From: Desulfovibrio sp. DV
GTDB lineage: Bacteria > Desulfobacterota > Desulfovibrionia > Desulfovibrionales > Desulfovibrionaceae
DNA length: 41,859 nt
Direction of reading: 5' to 3'
Assembly (NCBI RefSeq): GCF_001936595.1
Contig: NZ_MLBG01000027.1
Span: forward strand, 1 to 41,859
Position numbers and translations under genes: made by a program. Below the pieces are notes generated by a model. The model made no database searches. It worked only from the letters and a program-made list of their open reading frames with translations, and was not told where the DNA came from. This document shows positions 8,632 to 16,766 of the stretch, one piece after another (within the stretch, counting starts at the first letter, position 1; each line of letters starts with the position of its first letter).

Positions 8632-10023
8632 CTATCGGCCGAGGTTGATTTCGCCGGTTTTTTTCAGGTGTTGCAAGAGCTTGGCATCGGTCTTGGCCAG
8701 GCGCGGAGCATCAGCCGCGAATGCCGCCAGGATCATACCGCAAAACTTCTCGCCCTTGTAGACTTCCACCCGGTAGACCGTGCCGGCCTTGTCCACGGAA
8801 AATTCCTTCTTGAGATCGGCCCTGGTCAGGGCTACCCCGGCCTCGTCGGCAAGGCCCGGCCTGGAAAAGCCGATGACATTGACCCGGTAGTCCCCGCCCG
8901 GAGCCACGGCAAAGCCCTTGCGCACGTCCACCACCTTGCCAAAGGCCACGTCCCGGCGCACGCCGTCGATGTCCATGGGCACGGCCCCGAGGCTCGAATC
9001 AAATTCCATGAACTGCGGATCAAGCTCGGTGACGTTGGTGTTGCCGAAATAGACCTTGAGGCTCTTGTCCGCCGACACCAGGGCGAGCAGCGGGCTGGCC
9101 GGCTGGTATTCCACGGCGCTGTCCTTTTTAAGCGGAATAAAGCGCAACCGCTCCCGGGCGTTTCGCAGATCAAGGTAGACCTTGTTGTCGAAAAAGGACA
9201 CGGCCACGTTGCTTTGCAGCGCCTCGGCCACTTGGGGCGCGCCAAGCTCGAAGGTGCGTTCGTATTCCACGCCAAAGGATTTGAGAAACGATTCGATGAC
9301 CCGCAGATGGTAGTAGGAGCGCATGGGCGGCGGCAGATTCTTGCTGCCCTCGATGCCAAAGGCCGGCTTGCCCTGGCCGATGGCAAAATACGTCAGGGTC
9401 TTGGCCATTTCCTTGGAGGTCTCGTCATCGAGCGTCTTGGTGTGGGTGTTTTTGACGTGGTAGGCGTGCAGCGGTTCGTAGAGATGGTCGTTGGCGGCGG
9501 ACACGGCCCGCTCGGCCAGTTCCTGAAGATTGCCGAACCGGCCGGCCTCGGCTGTCTCCTGGTCGATGATGACTGACTGGCCCCACCGCAGCGGGCACTG
9601 CCACTCGGTGATATAGGTCGGGCTGTAATAGCCCCAGCCGTCGTGGAGGTGGAGCACGGCTGTCACCTGCTCATCGCGGATGATGGCCTTGATCTTCTGC
9701 ACGGCCTCGTATTCCGGGTCTTTGGGGTCAAGCTCGGCGAACTTGCGGTTCATGTCGCCGTACACCCCGCGCGAACAGCGGATGATGCTCAAGAAATTGA
9801 GATTGGGCACCACCCAGACCGAGCCGGACTTGATCTTGTAGTGGGAAACCAGCAGGGCCGCAGCTGAAAAGCCCCCGGGTTCGTCGCCCTGGATGCCGCC
9901 GATGACCAGGATGGTCGGACCGGGACGGCCGGAATCGAGTTTGTGCAGGGTGAAATCGAGGTTGCCGCAGGGTGCGGCCGCAGCAGTCAGCAACAGAAGC
10001 AGCAAGGCCAGAATGAAACGCAT
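8632..10023 (-). CDS. csd4: Csd4/Pgp1-like peptidoglycan DL-carboxypeptidase (peptidase M99 family)
   Basis: The 463-residue exported protein carries a Sec signal peptide (residues 1-18) and, from residue 42, G-G-I-Q-G-D-E-P-G-G-F. It is followed by P-N-L-N-F-x-S-I-I-x-x-S-R-G-V-Y-G-D-M-N-R-K-F (residues 73-95) and H-L-H-D-G-W-G-Y-Y (125-133). This is the M14-like fold of Helicobacter Csd4 and Campylobacter Pgp1, which trim tripeptide stems of peptidoglycan to dipeptides and set helical cell shape. Csd4 uses an unusual Gln zinc ligand with Glu and His; Q45, E48 and an H of 125/127 fit that set. ATG 10023 is chosen over an upstream ATG because it starts the signal peptide and has GAGG just before it. 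In a vibrioid Desulfovibrio-like cell a shape role is the natural inference. Confidence 0.85.
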   Translation of the reverse strand: MRFILALLLLLLTAAAAPCGNLDFTLHKLDSGRPGPTILVIGGIQGDEPGGFSAAALLVSHYKIKSGSVWVVPNLNFLSIIRCSRGVYGDMNRKFAELDPKDPEYEAVQKIKAIIRDEQVTAVLHLHDGWGYYSPTYITEWQCPLRWGQSVIIDQETAEAGRFGNLQELAERAVSAANDHLYEPLHAYHVKNTHTKTLDDETSKEMAKTLTYFAIGQGKPAFGIEGSKNLPPPMRSYYHLRVIESFLKSFGVEYERTFELGAPQVAEALQSNVAVSFFDNKVYLDLRNARERLRFIPLKKDSAVEYQPASPLLALVSADKSLKVYFGNTNVTELDPQFMEFDSSLGAVPMDIDGVRRDVAFGKVVDVRKGFAVAPGGDYRVNVIGFSRPGLADEAGVALTRADLKKEFSVDKAGTVYRVEVYKGEKFCGMILAAFAADAPRLAKTDAKLLQHLKKTGEINLGR

Positions 10024-10227
10024 GGGACCTCGACGCGGCGGGGTTTGATGGTTTGACCACGCCAAGTCTAGCCCAAACGCCCGGAAAAGTCATCTCGCCG
10101 GACACCCGTTTGCAGTGTGTTCTCCAAGACCGTCGCCCCACTGGCTGACGGCACGCCGCCCAAGGCCCGTACCAGGACCGCCTACACGGCCCGTTCATCC
10201 CGGAATCGACGTTCCCCCGGCAACAAC

Positions 10228-10255
10228 GCGGGACGCCCGTGGCCGGACGTCCCGC
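10228..10255 (-). terminator. Possible terminator downstream of the DUF4198 gene
   Basis: An 8-bp stem (10228-10235 / 10248-10255) with a 12-nt loop is followed on the - strand by GTTGTTG, a weak T-rich tail. It lies 30 nt past the stop codon of the 10285-11115 gene and within the 261-nt gap before csd4, where I see no gene. Confidence 0.4.
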
Positions 10256-10284
10256 TTCCTGACTGGTTCCCGGCAGAGGGGGAA

Positions 10285-11115
10285 CTATTTCATATCCACA
10301 GTTTTGACCCAGAGAAGCGCATCCTGGGACAGGGGTTTGCCATCAAATTCTTTCACCGGGCCGGTGCCCATGGCGGCAAAGCCCCACCAGCCGGCCTTGG
10401 GCATGGCGTAGACAAACACGCCATTGGCGTCGGCCTTGATGGCCTGGGTGATGAAGCAGTCGTGGGGAGCGGTGGCCACGGCCTTCTTGTCAAAGCTGTT
10501 GGTACCCATGGCCGGGGCGTGGTTTAGATATTCCACCTCGATCTCGGCATCGGCCACGGGTTTGCCGTCGGCCAGGACCTGGCCCACAAAGACGTTGCCG
10601 GTATAAAGGCCGTAGGGCTTGGCCAGGGGCACGATTTCGGTGGCTAGGCCGACCGGCTTGCCCCAGTTGCCGGGAATGCCGCCGACGTTGAGCACCAGCT
10701 TGGTGATCTGCTGCATGTAGGACTTGTCTTCCGGCTCGAAATAAGGGGCCGGGACCAGGGCGAACACGTAGTCGCCGGGGCTGCGCAACTTCTGCTTGAA
10801 GGCATAGGCTTTGCCGGAATTGGTCAGGCTTTTCCAGGTGATGGGGGTCAGCCCCGCCTTGAGGTCGGTTTTTTGGGCCTCGCCTTCGGCACCGCGCTGA
10901 AAGACCATGAAGAACTGTTCCGGCGCGCCCATATCCATGGTGTGCCCGGCCTCGAAGGGATGGGTGAAGACAAGGCGCATGTCCACCTCGCCCCCCTTGT
11001 CCAGGGCGATTTCCGGGGTGTAGATCATCTGGAAGTGGGCGCTGGCCAGACCCGGCAGGGCCAGGGCGAGAACCAGGGCAACGAGCAGTCCGGCCAAAGT
11101 CTGTCTGTGCTGCAT
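10285..11115 (-). CDS. DUF4198 family periplasmic protein (NikK/COG5266-like metal-transport accessory)
   Basis: A 276-residue protein with a clear signal peptide (residues 1-26, cleavage after A-S-A) that leaves His as the first mature residue (H-F-Q-M-I-Y-T-P). The body has the DUF4198 pattern: M-R-L-V-F-T-H-P-F near residue 50, a two-domain beta-rich fold, and a Y-x-N-H-A-P segment in a carboxypeptidase-regulatory-like C-terminal domain. Family members accompany Ni/Co ECF transporters as periplasmic components. Here it follows feoAB and a second small exported protein, so the metal could be ferrous iron instead. The start has GGAGG 5 nt upstream. Which metal it binds is unknown. Confidence 0.8.
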   Translation of the reverse strand: MQHRQTLAGLLVALVLALALPGLASAHFQMIYTPEIALDKGGEVDMRLVFTHPFEAGHTMDMGAPEQFFMVFQRGAEGEAQKTDLKAGLTPITWKSLTNSGKAYAFKQKLRSPGDYVFALVPAPYFEPEDKSYMQQITKLVLNVGGIPGNWGKPVGLATEIVPLAKPYGLYTGNVFVGQVLADGKPVADAEIEVEYLNHAPAMGTNSFDKKAVATAPHDCFITQAIKADANGVFVYAMPKAGWWGFAAMGTGPVKEFDGKPLSQDALLWVKTVDMK

Positions 11116-11144
11116 GTCGTCCTCCTGTTTGGGGTTTTTCCGCG

Positions 11145-11468
11145 TTATTCCAGGATCTTTTTGCCGTCGATCTCGATCTTGTGGCCTTCGCCGGCATCGT
11201 AGACGACAGCGTAGGCGCCCTCGGGTTTCTTGAAGGTGTACTTCGAAGTCTTGTCCATGGCCCCCTGCTCGATGACCTTGCCCGAGCCGTCCTTGACGAT
11301 CAGGCCCACGCCCGAGGCCGAGGAACCGTCGGAAAAGCCGCCCTCGCAGGTGATGGTGCCGTCGGCGTTGTCAAAGCACGAGCACAAGGCGGTGTGGGCC
11401 AGGGCTGCGCCGGGCAGGGCCAGGGCCAGGGCGATGAGAGCGAGAGCAATTTTCATTCTCAATTTCAT
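11145..11468 (-). CDS. Small exported protein of unknown function, Cys-containing, between feoB and the DUF4198 gene
   Basis: The 107-residue product begins with a signal peptide (residues 1-24, A-L-A cleavage), again exposing an N-terminal His (H-T-A-L-C-S-C-F). Three Cys fall early in the mature chain (C-S-C, then T-C-E-G-G) and a beta-rich segment ending in Y-A-V-V-Y-D-A-G resembles a short carboxypeptidase-regulatory-like fold. ATG 11468 is chosen for the GGAG 9 nt upstream; ATG 11456 is possible. The upstream gap 11469-11618 holds two small hairpins but no terminator T-run, so read-through from feoB is likely. By analogy with NikL/NikK pairs it could be a periplasmic metal-binding partner of its neighbour; this is inference. 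Confidence 0.65.
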   Translation of the reverse strand: MKLRMKIALALIALALALPGAALAHTALCSCFDNADGTITCEGGFSDGSSASGVGLIVKDGSGKVIEQGAMDKTSKYTFKKPEGAYAVVYDAGEGHKIEIDGKKILE

Positions 11469-11618
11469 AGGAAAGCACTCCGGAAATCCGCGTCCGCTGC
11501 GGGTTGAGGTTTGGCGGGACAGGGGGCGCAGAGGCCCGGCCACAGTGCTTGCCGGGACAGGCGTCCCGACGGGTTGCTGTTTGGGGGCCGAGCCGGTTCG
11601 GCCCTGCCCGGCTTGGAA

Positions 11619-14132
11619 TCAGGCGTTTTGCGCAGCCTCTTCGCAGGCTGCCGGAACCACGGGCCGGGGCCCCCGGTTGCGATGGGGAATGAGCCCGGCC
11701 AGGATGGTGGCGGCCACGGCCAGACCGTAAAAGCTCCACATGGCCGCGTTGCCGTCAAGGCCGAGCAGCCGGCCGCCGGTAAAAACGGCACTGGCCACAA
11801 TGATGCCGACGAACATGGGGTAGAGGATGGCCAGCACCATCCACCTGGCCTCGCCGGTCTGGACCTTGATCATCATCGAAGTGGCCATGCACGGCGGATA
11901 AAGGGCCATGAAGAGCATGAGCGCCAGGGCATGGAGGGGCGTGAAATCAGCCTCGCCGTGTCGCATGGAGACCTCAAGCGACTGGTTGTCGTTGCCGCCG
12001 GCTTCGAGCTTGTAAATGGCTCCCATGGTGGCCACGGCCGATTCCTTGGCAGCAAAGGCCGAGAGCAGGCCGGCGTTGACCCGCCAGTTAAAGCCGGCAA
12101 ACCGGGTAACCGGCTCCAGCGCCCGGCCGAGGATGCCGAGGAAACTCGTTTCCAGGCGCTCCCGGCGCATTTCCAGGCCGATGCTGTCGCGGCTCTGGGC
12201 AAAGGCCCGAACCCCGGCCAGGGCCGCCTTGGCCGCAGCGTCGGTGCGGGGTTTTAAAATAGCGAAGAAGTCCGGGTTTTCCTCGCGAAACCGGGTATCG
12301 ACGGCCTTGGCCGCCTCGGCGTCGGTAACCCCTGACCGGGCCGCCTTGTAGGCGTCCTCGTAGCGCAAAAACCCAAGCAGCCCTTTGCCGTGAAGGACCG
12401 CCTCGAACTGCGAGCCGGCCACGGCCGCGTCGAGCCGGCTGCGGGAGGCGTCCAGCCGGGTCTGATAGGCGGCCTTGTGCTCGCGGCTGATGCCGGGAAA
12501 CTGCAGCAGGACAAAGACGATGATGGCCACGGCCGCCACCACGGTGATGATCTTCCGGATGAAAAGGGCCACCTTCTCGATGGCCCGGGTAAACAGGTTG
12601 CGCAGGGTCGGCAGGTGGTACGGCGGCATCTCCATGATAAAGGGCGCGCTGTCGAGGTTCGAGAGCAGGGTCGAGGACAGCAGCCGGGCAATGGGCAGGG
12701 CCATGAACAGGGTGACCGTGGAAATGAAGAACATGGCTGCCGAGGCGTCGCCCGGAAAAAAGGCCCCGACCAAAAGGATGTAGAGTGGCACCTTGGCCAG
12801 GCAGTTCATGAGCGGAATGATAAGGATGGTGGCCAGCCGCGACTTGTCGTCGGGAATGGCCTTGCAGGCCATGACTCCGGGCACGCAGCAGCCGCCAAGA
12901 TAGACCCCGGCCAGCACCATGGGCAGGGTGGATTGGCCGTGCAGGCCGTAGGATCGAAACAGCCGGTCCAGGATGAAGGCCATGCGCGGCATGTAGCCGG
13001 TGTCCTCCAGGCAGGCCACGCAGAAAAAGAGCAGGAAAAATATGGGGATGTAGTTCAAAAGCGAATTGACGGAATCCATGAACCACAGGCCAAGCGAGCG
13101 CAGGAGCGGGTCTTCGAGCATCCCGGCCGGAGGCAGGTAACCGGCCACAACGGTCTTGAGACCGGCCAAAAGCGGCCACGTGTAGTTGGTGAGCTTATAC
13201 CCCCAGACGATGGAGACCTGATACAGGACAAAAAGCACGCCGATCAGGATAACGGGGCCGAGGTACTTGTGGCACACGAAATCGTCGATGGCGTCGGTCC
13301 GGGTTTTTTCCGGTCCGGCCGCCTTGACCGTGGCCGCCCGGGCCAGGGACCGGGCCAGCCGACGCCGGGCCAGGGCGGCAAAGGCGGCGACCGTCTCCCC
13401 GGACGACTCCCGGAAAGTTTCCTGACGCTCGGCAACCAGCGCGGAGAGGCGCACCGGATCGAAAAACACCTCGGCCACGAACTGCCGCGCCCCTTCGTCG
13501 TTTTCGAGCAGCCGTACGGCCAGCCAGCGCCGGGGCGCGCCCAGGTCGCCGCCCTTGGCCAGCACATCTTCCACGGCCTTGATGTGCGGCTCAAGCGGAC
13601 CATAGTCCACCCGAAACGGTTCATCCTTGGCCGGCAGGTCCACGGCCGCCGTCATGACCGCGGCAAGCGCCTCGCGGCCCTGGCCCTTGCGGCCAACGCC
13701 CGTGGACACCGGCACGCCCAGGCGCTGGGACAGGATGTCGGTGTCGAGCACCTGGCCGCGCCGCCCAGCCACGTCCATCATGTTGCAATGGACCACCACG
13801 TTGCTTTCCAGTTCAAGCAACTCCACGGTCAGGCACAAATGGCGGCGCAGGTTGGAGGCGTCGATGACGTTGACCACCACCCGGGGATGGTCAAAAAGCA
13901 GAAAATCGCGGGTGACGCGCTCTTCCGGGGAGTACGAACTGACGGAATAGGCTCCGGGCAGGTCCACCAGCTCGCAGGTCCGGCCGCCGAGCTTGAAATG
14001 GCCGGATTTCTTCTCCACCGTGACGCCGGGAAAGTTGGCCACATGCTGGCGGGCACCGGTCAGCATGTTAAACACCGTGGATTTGCCGCAGTTGGGTTGG
14101 CCGGCCAAGGCGGCCAGGATGCGGCGGCTCAT
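11619..14132 (-). CDS. feoB: Ferrous iron transporter FeoB
   Basis: An 837-residue fusion of an N-terminal GTPase and a membrane permease. The GTPase has G1 GQPNCGKST (residues 11-19), G2 region N-F-P-G-V-T-V-E, G3 DLPG (57-60) and G4 N-M-M-D (117-120). The permease half has Gate-type segments (G-C-C-V-P-G, and C-L-A-K-V-P-L-Y) and about eight to ten helices. A long polar insertion of roughly 150 residues precedes the last helices, which makes it longer than the E. coli protein. It moves Fe2+ across the inner membrane. ATG 14132 overlaps the feoA stop (ATGA); the frame further upstream is an artefact running antisense to no known domain. Confidence 0.95.
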   Translation of the reverse strand: MSRRILAALAGQPNCGKSTVFNMLTGARQHVANFPGVTVEKKSGHFKLGGRTCELVDLPGAYSVSSYSPEERVTRDFLLFDHPRVVVNVIDASNLRRHLCLTVELLELESNVVVHCNMMDVAGRRGQVLDTDILSQRLGVPVSTGVGRKGQGREALAAVMTAAVDLPAKDEPFRVDYGPLEPHIKAVEDVLAKGGDLGAPRRWLAVRLLENDEGARQFVAEVFFDPVRLSALVAERQETFRESSGETVAAFAALARRRLARSLARAATVKAAGPEKTRTDAIDDFVCHKYLGPVILIGVLFVLYQVSIVWGYKLTNYTWPLLAGLKTVVAGYLPPAGMLEDPLLRSLGLWFMDSVNSLLNYIPIFFLLFFCVACLEDTGYMPRMAFILDRLFRSYGLHGQSTLPMVLAGVYLGGCCVPGVMACKAIPDDKSRLATILIIPLMNCLAKVPLYILLVGAFFPGDASAAMFFISTVTLFMALPIARLLSSTLLSNLDSAPFIMEMPPYHLPTLRNLFTRAIEKVALFIRKIITVVAAVAIIVFVLLQFPGISREHKAAYQTRLDASRSRLDAAVAGSQFEAVLHGKGLLGFLRYEDAYKAARSGVTDAEAAKAVDTRFREENPDFFAILKPRTDAAAKAALAGVRAFAQSRDSIGLEMRRERLETSFLGILGRALEPVTRFAGFNWRVNAGLLSAFAAKESAVATMGAIYKLEAGGNDNQSLEVSMRHGEADFTPLHALALMLFMALYPPCMATSMMIKVQTGEARWMVLAILYPMFVGIIVASAVFTGGRLLGLDGNAAMWSFYGLAVAATILAGLIPHRNRGPRPVVPAACEEAAQNA

Positions 14133-14380
14133 TGGGCCATCACCTCGACCAGCGAGGCCTCGCAGCGGCGCAGGCTGACCAGAAAGCCGCTGACCTTGAT
14201 CTCGATGGGGTCGCGCAGCGGCGCATTGCGCACCACGAGAATCTCCTCGCCAGGCACCAGCCCCAGATCGCCCAACCGCTGGCCCAGACAGCCGTCGCAG
14301 CCGACCCTGGCCACCGTGCACCGTCCGCCCGGGGCAATGGCCCCCAGGTGCGTGCGGCCACTCGATGTGCGTTCGTCCAT
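14129..14380 (-). CDS. feoA: Ferrous iron transport protein FeoA
   Basis: An 83-residue SH3-like cytoplasmic protein of normal FeoA length, with G-C-L-G-Q-R-L-G-D-L-G-L-V-P-G then the I-E-I-K-V-S-G strand near its end. It also carries two Cys in an R-V-G-C-D-G-C pattern. FeoA is thought to assist or regulate FeoB. ATG 14380 has a strong GGAGG 5 nt upstream; its stop overlaps the feoB start. It follows the MCP-like gene by 59 nt with no visible terminator, so it may be read from upstream as well as from its own promoter. Confidence 0.92.
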   Translation of the reverse strand: MDERTSSGRTHLGAIAPGGRCTVARVGCDGCLGQRLGDLGLVPGEEILVVRNAPLRDPIEIKVSGFLVSLRRCEASLVEVMAQ

Positions 14381-14439
14381 GTCCACCTCCGGCAAATGCC
14401 TGTGTCTTGGAAAATTCGTTTGAGGCTGCCAGGCAACAC

Positions 14440-15804
14440 TCAGGAACAGGCCGCGGTTTCCTCTTCGGCTGCCGCGCCGCACAACCGGGCCATGAGCCGA
14501 TCCACGCCGGCCAGGGCCTCGCGCACGCCCCTGGCATGGTCCTGGCCGGCCAGGGCGGCCTCCTCGATGGCCGTGGCCTTGGCCAGGGTTTCGTGCAGGG
14601 CCTGCCCGGCCCGGCCAAGGGGCGAAAGGGAGCGGCTGACGGTGTCGGCGCTGGCCTCGCCCTGGTTGCGGGCGGCCACGGCGTTGGCGGCGATGTCGGT
14701 CAGGGCTGTCCCGACCCTGGAGGACAGGGTCAGGAGATCGCCGGTTGCGGCATTGGCGGCCCGAAGCAGCCCGGCATTGCCCTCGGCCTGGGCCATGACC
14801 CCGCCCAGGCGGGCGGCGGCCTGGGCGGCGGCCTCCTTGGAGCGTTCGGCCAGCCGGCGCACCTCGTCGGCCACCACGGCAAAGCCCCGGCCGTGGTCCC
14901 CGGCCCGGGCCGCCTCGATGGCGGCATTCAAGGCCAGCATGTTGGTCTGGTCGGCAATGTCGGAAATGGCCTCGCCGGTGGTGGCGGCAAAGCGCAACCC
15001 ATCAACCAGCGCCTCAAAAGAGCTGGACAGCCCCTCCATGGACTTGGCCACGCTGCGGCAGGCCCCTTCCAGGCCGATCTCCAGGTGATGCCCGGTTTCG
15101 GCGATGGCCGCCGCCTCCTGGGCCTTGGCCGCAGCGCCCAGGGCGTTTTCGGCTGCCTCGCGCACGGCGAGCAAGGCCGTGTCGAGGAGGGTAAAGGCCT
15201 CGCCCAGGCTGTGCGACTGGGAGGCGACCAGCTCGATGGTGGCCGCGCCGTCGGCCAGCAGGGACTCGGCCCGGACCGAGGCCGTCTCGATATGGCCGCG
15301 CACCTCACCCACCACCTCCGACACGGCAGCCAGCCGGGCCTGCCCGGCAGTGCGGTGGGCCTTGGCCGCGTCGCGCAGGGCCTTAAGGGCCTGCCTGTTT
15401 TCAGCAAACGCCTGCTTGCGCTGGTCCTCGGCCTCGGCCCTGAGGCTGGAAATCGTCTCGGACACCCGGGCGGCGGTGTCCCACACCCCGGCCAGGGGAC
15501 TGACGGCCAGTCCCGGGGCCGGGAGATCAACGACCGGCTGGCCGGCCAACGCGGTGCCGAGTCCGGCAGCCAACTGGCGGGCCGGCATGTCCACCAGGGC
15601 GGCCCAGGCGACAAGTCCGGCCAGCAGCGTGGTCCCGCCGGCCAGGAGCACGGCGGCAGCCGGGGGCATGTCCCAGGCCGCGCCGGCTCCGGCGGCGGTG
15701 GCGGCCACGGCGGCCAGGAGGCCGGAGACGGCCAGGGAGGCGGGATGCGGGGCGCGCCAGCAAAGCGGTGCGTCGGCCAGGCCGGCCGCTGTCGAGTCGT
15801 CCAT
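14440..15804 (-). CDS. Methyl-accepting-chemotaxis-type signal transducer without a sensor domain
   Basis: The 454-residue protein has two hydrophobic helices near its N-terminus (about residues 18-45 and 48-66) with almost no loop between them. There is no periplasmic domain and no recognisable HAMP. A long Ala-rich coiled coil follows, and then the conserved hairpin tip, with [21 protein letters not shown] and [10 protein letters not shown]-x-L-A. Two ATGs stand at 15807 and 15804; GGAGG lies 2 and 5 nt upstream of these, favouring 15804. It sits 22 nt behind the SiaC-like gene and is likely cotranscribed with the Sia-type switch, suggesting it relays or reads that switch rather than a chemical ligand. 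Confidence 0.85.
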   Translation of the reverse strand: MDDSTAAGLADAPLCWRAPHPASLAVSGLLAAVAATAAGAGAAWDMPPAAAVLLAGGTTLLAGLVAWAALVDMPARQLAAGLGTALAGQPVVDLPAPGLAVSPLAGVWDTAARVSETISSLRAEAEDQRKQAFAENRQALKALRDAAKAHRTAGQARLAAVSEVVGEVRGHIETASVRAESLLADGAATIELVASQSHSLGEAFTLLDTALLAVREAAENALGAAAKAQEAAAIAETGHHLEIGLEGACRSVAKSMEGLSSSFEALVDGLRFAATTGEAISDIADQTNMLALNAAIEAARAGDHGRGFAVVADEVRRLAERSKEAAAQAAARLGGVMAQAEGNAGLLRAANAATGDLLTLSSRVGTALTDIAANAVAARNQGEASADTVSRSLSPLGRAGQALHETLAKATAIEEAALAGQDHARGVREALAGVDRLMARLCGAAAEEETAACS

Positions 15805-15826
15805 CATGTCCTCCGGCGGGCGGCGG

Positions 15827-16207
15827 TTAGAGCGCCACCAGTTTGAAGGCCAGGGCCTTGGCGTCCTCGGCGAATTCCTCGCCGCACTCGCAGGCAATGT
15901 CGTTGTCCTTGTCGTAGCGCCAATTGACCGTGATGCGCATTCCGCCGGCAGCGGCGATTTCGAGCATCTCGAACAAGTCGAGCAGGGCCTTGGACGAGGA
16001 CGAATTGAAGTAGACCAGTTCCATGTCAAAGGTGACCGGCGCGGTCGGCTTGGCAGCCAGATAGGAGCGCAGCCAGGCAAAAATCGGACTGAAAAAAGCG
16101 GCGGCGTTTTCCGGGTAACACTCGCCTTTCATGCGATGCTGGTGGCTTACCGCATCGAAACGGATTTCGGGCGTGGAGCGCGTTGGCGCACTAACAAAGG
16201 GCTGCAT
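15827..16207 (-). CDS. siaC: SiaC family regulatory phosphoprotein (DUF1987)
   Basis: The 126-residue product matches SiaC closely. It has [12 protein letters not shown] near residue 30 and [14 protein letters not shown] carrying the phosphorylatable Ser/Thr position in the middle. It ends with [10 protein letters not shown] and [13 protein letters not shown]. In Pseudomonas aeruginosa, SiaC is phosphorylated by SiaB and dephosphorylated by SiaA, and the unphosphorylated form activates the diguanylate cyclase SiaD. All four kinds of gene are present here on one strand. ATG 16207 is preferred over 16225 because GAGGAG lies just upstream. Confidence 0.88.
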   Translation of the reverse strand: MQPFVSAPTRSTPEIRFDAVSHQHRMKGECYPENAAAFFSPIFAWLRSYLAAKPTAPVTFDMELVYFNSSSSKALLDLFEMLEIAAAGGMRITVNWRYDKDNDIACECGEEFAEDAKALAFKLVAL

Positions 16208-16217
16208 GTCGGCTCCT

Positions 16218-16766
16218 CTAGGCAATGACGACGTCCAGGGCGAACCAGGCCAGATCGTCGGAGATGGATTGGATTTGGTAGCGCATGGGGCGAACGGACC
16301 GGCGGGCCATTTCCAGAAAGCCCAGGCCCGCGCCCCGGGACTGGTCGTCGGGACCCTGCTGGCGGCAGGATTTGTACAAGGCCTTAAGCGTCTCCCGGTC
16401 GGTGCCGGCCAGGACGTCGAGGCGTTCCCGGATACGGAGGGCCAGCGACTTGCGGATCAGGTTGCCGCAACTCAGGCACAACCCGTCGGGATCGAGGCGT
16501 ATGATCAGTTCGCCCGAGGCCATGCGGCCGGTGGCCATGTCCACGGCGTCGGCAGCGTAGCGCAGGACGTTTTGCAGCTGCTCGACCAGCACGGCAAAGG
16601 CCATGGCCGCCCGGGTGCGGTTGGCGATCTCGAAGTCCACCTTGCGCCGGATCATGGAGCCAAGGCCCTCCACGACCTCCTGGGTCACCGGTCCCTTGAA
16701 GTACAGGACCACGCCGCCTTCCCGAAGCAGTTCACGGCATTTGTCGAATTGGGGGCCGCCAGTCAT
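16218..16766 (-). CDS. siaB: SiaB family protein kinase
   Basis: A 182-residue protein with the SiaB/DUF6272 pattern: G-G-V-V-L-Y-F-K-G-P-V-T-Q early, L-V-E-Q-L-Q-N-V-L-R-Y (the helix holding the catalytic Asn in GHKL-like folds) in the middle, then S-G-E-L-I-I and S-C-G-N-L-I, and R-G-A-G-L-G-F-L-E-M-A near the end. It should phosphorylate SiaC. Its ATG overlaps the SiaA stop by one base and it ends 11 nt before siaC, a tight operon. Confidence 0.85.
   Translation of the reverse strand: MTGGPQFDKCRELLREGGVVLYFKGPVTQEVVEGLGSMIRRKVDFEIANRTRAAMAFAVLVEQLQNVLRYAADAVDMATGRMASGELIIRLDPDGLCLSCGNLIRKSLALRIRERLDVLAGTDRETLKALYKSCRQQGPDDQSRGAGLGFLEMARRSVRPMRYQIQSISDDLAWFALDVVIA

Noticed and set aside
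12390-14423. 677-codon + strand frame opposite feoB
   Set aside because: Very long, but antisense to the well-supported feoB; the translation is Gly/His/Gln-rich with no domain. Long antisense frames are a codon-bias effect here.
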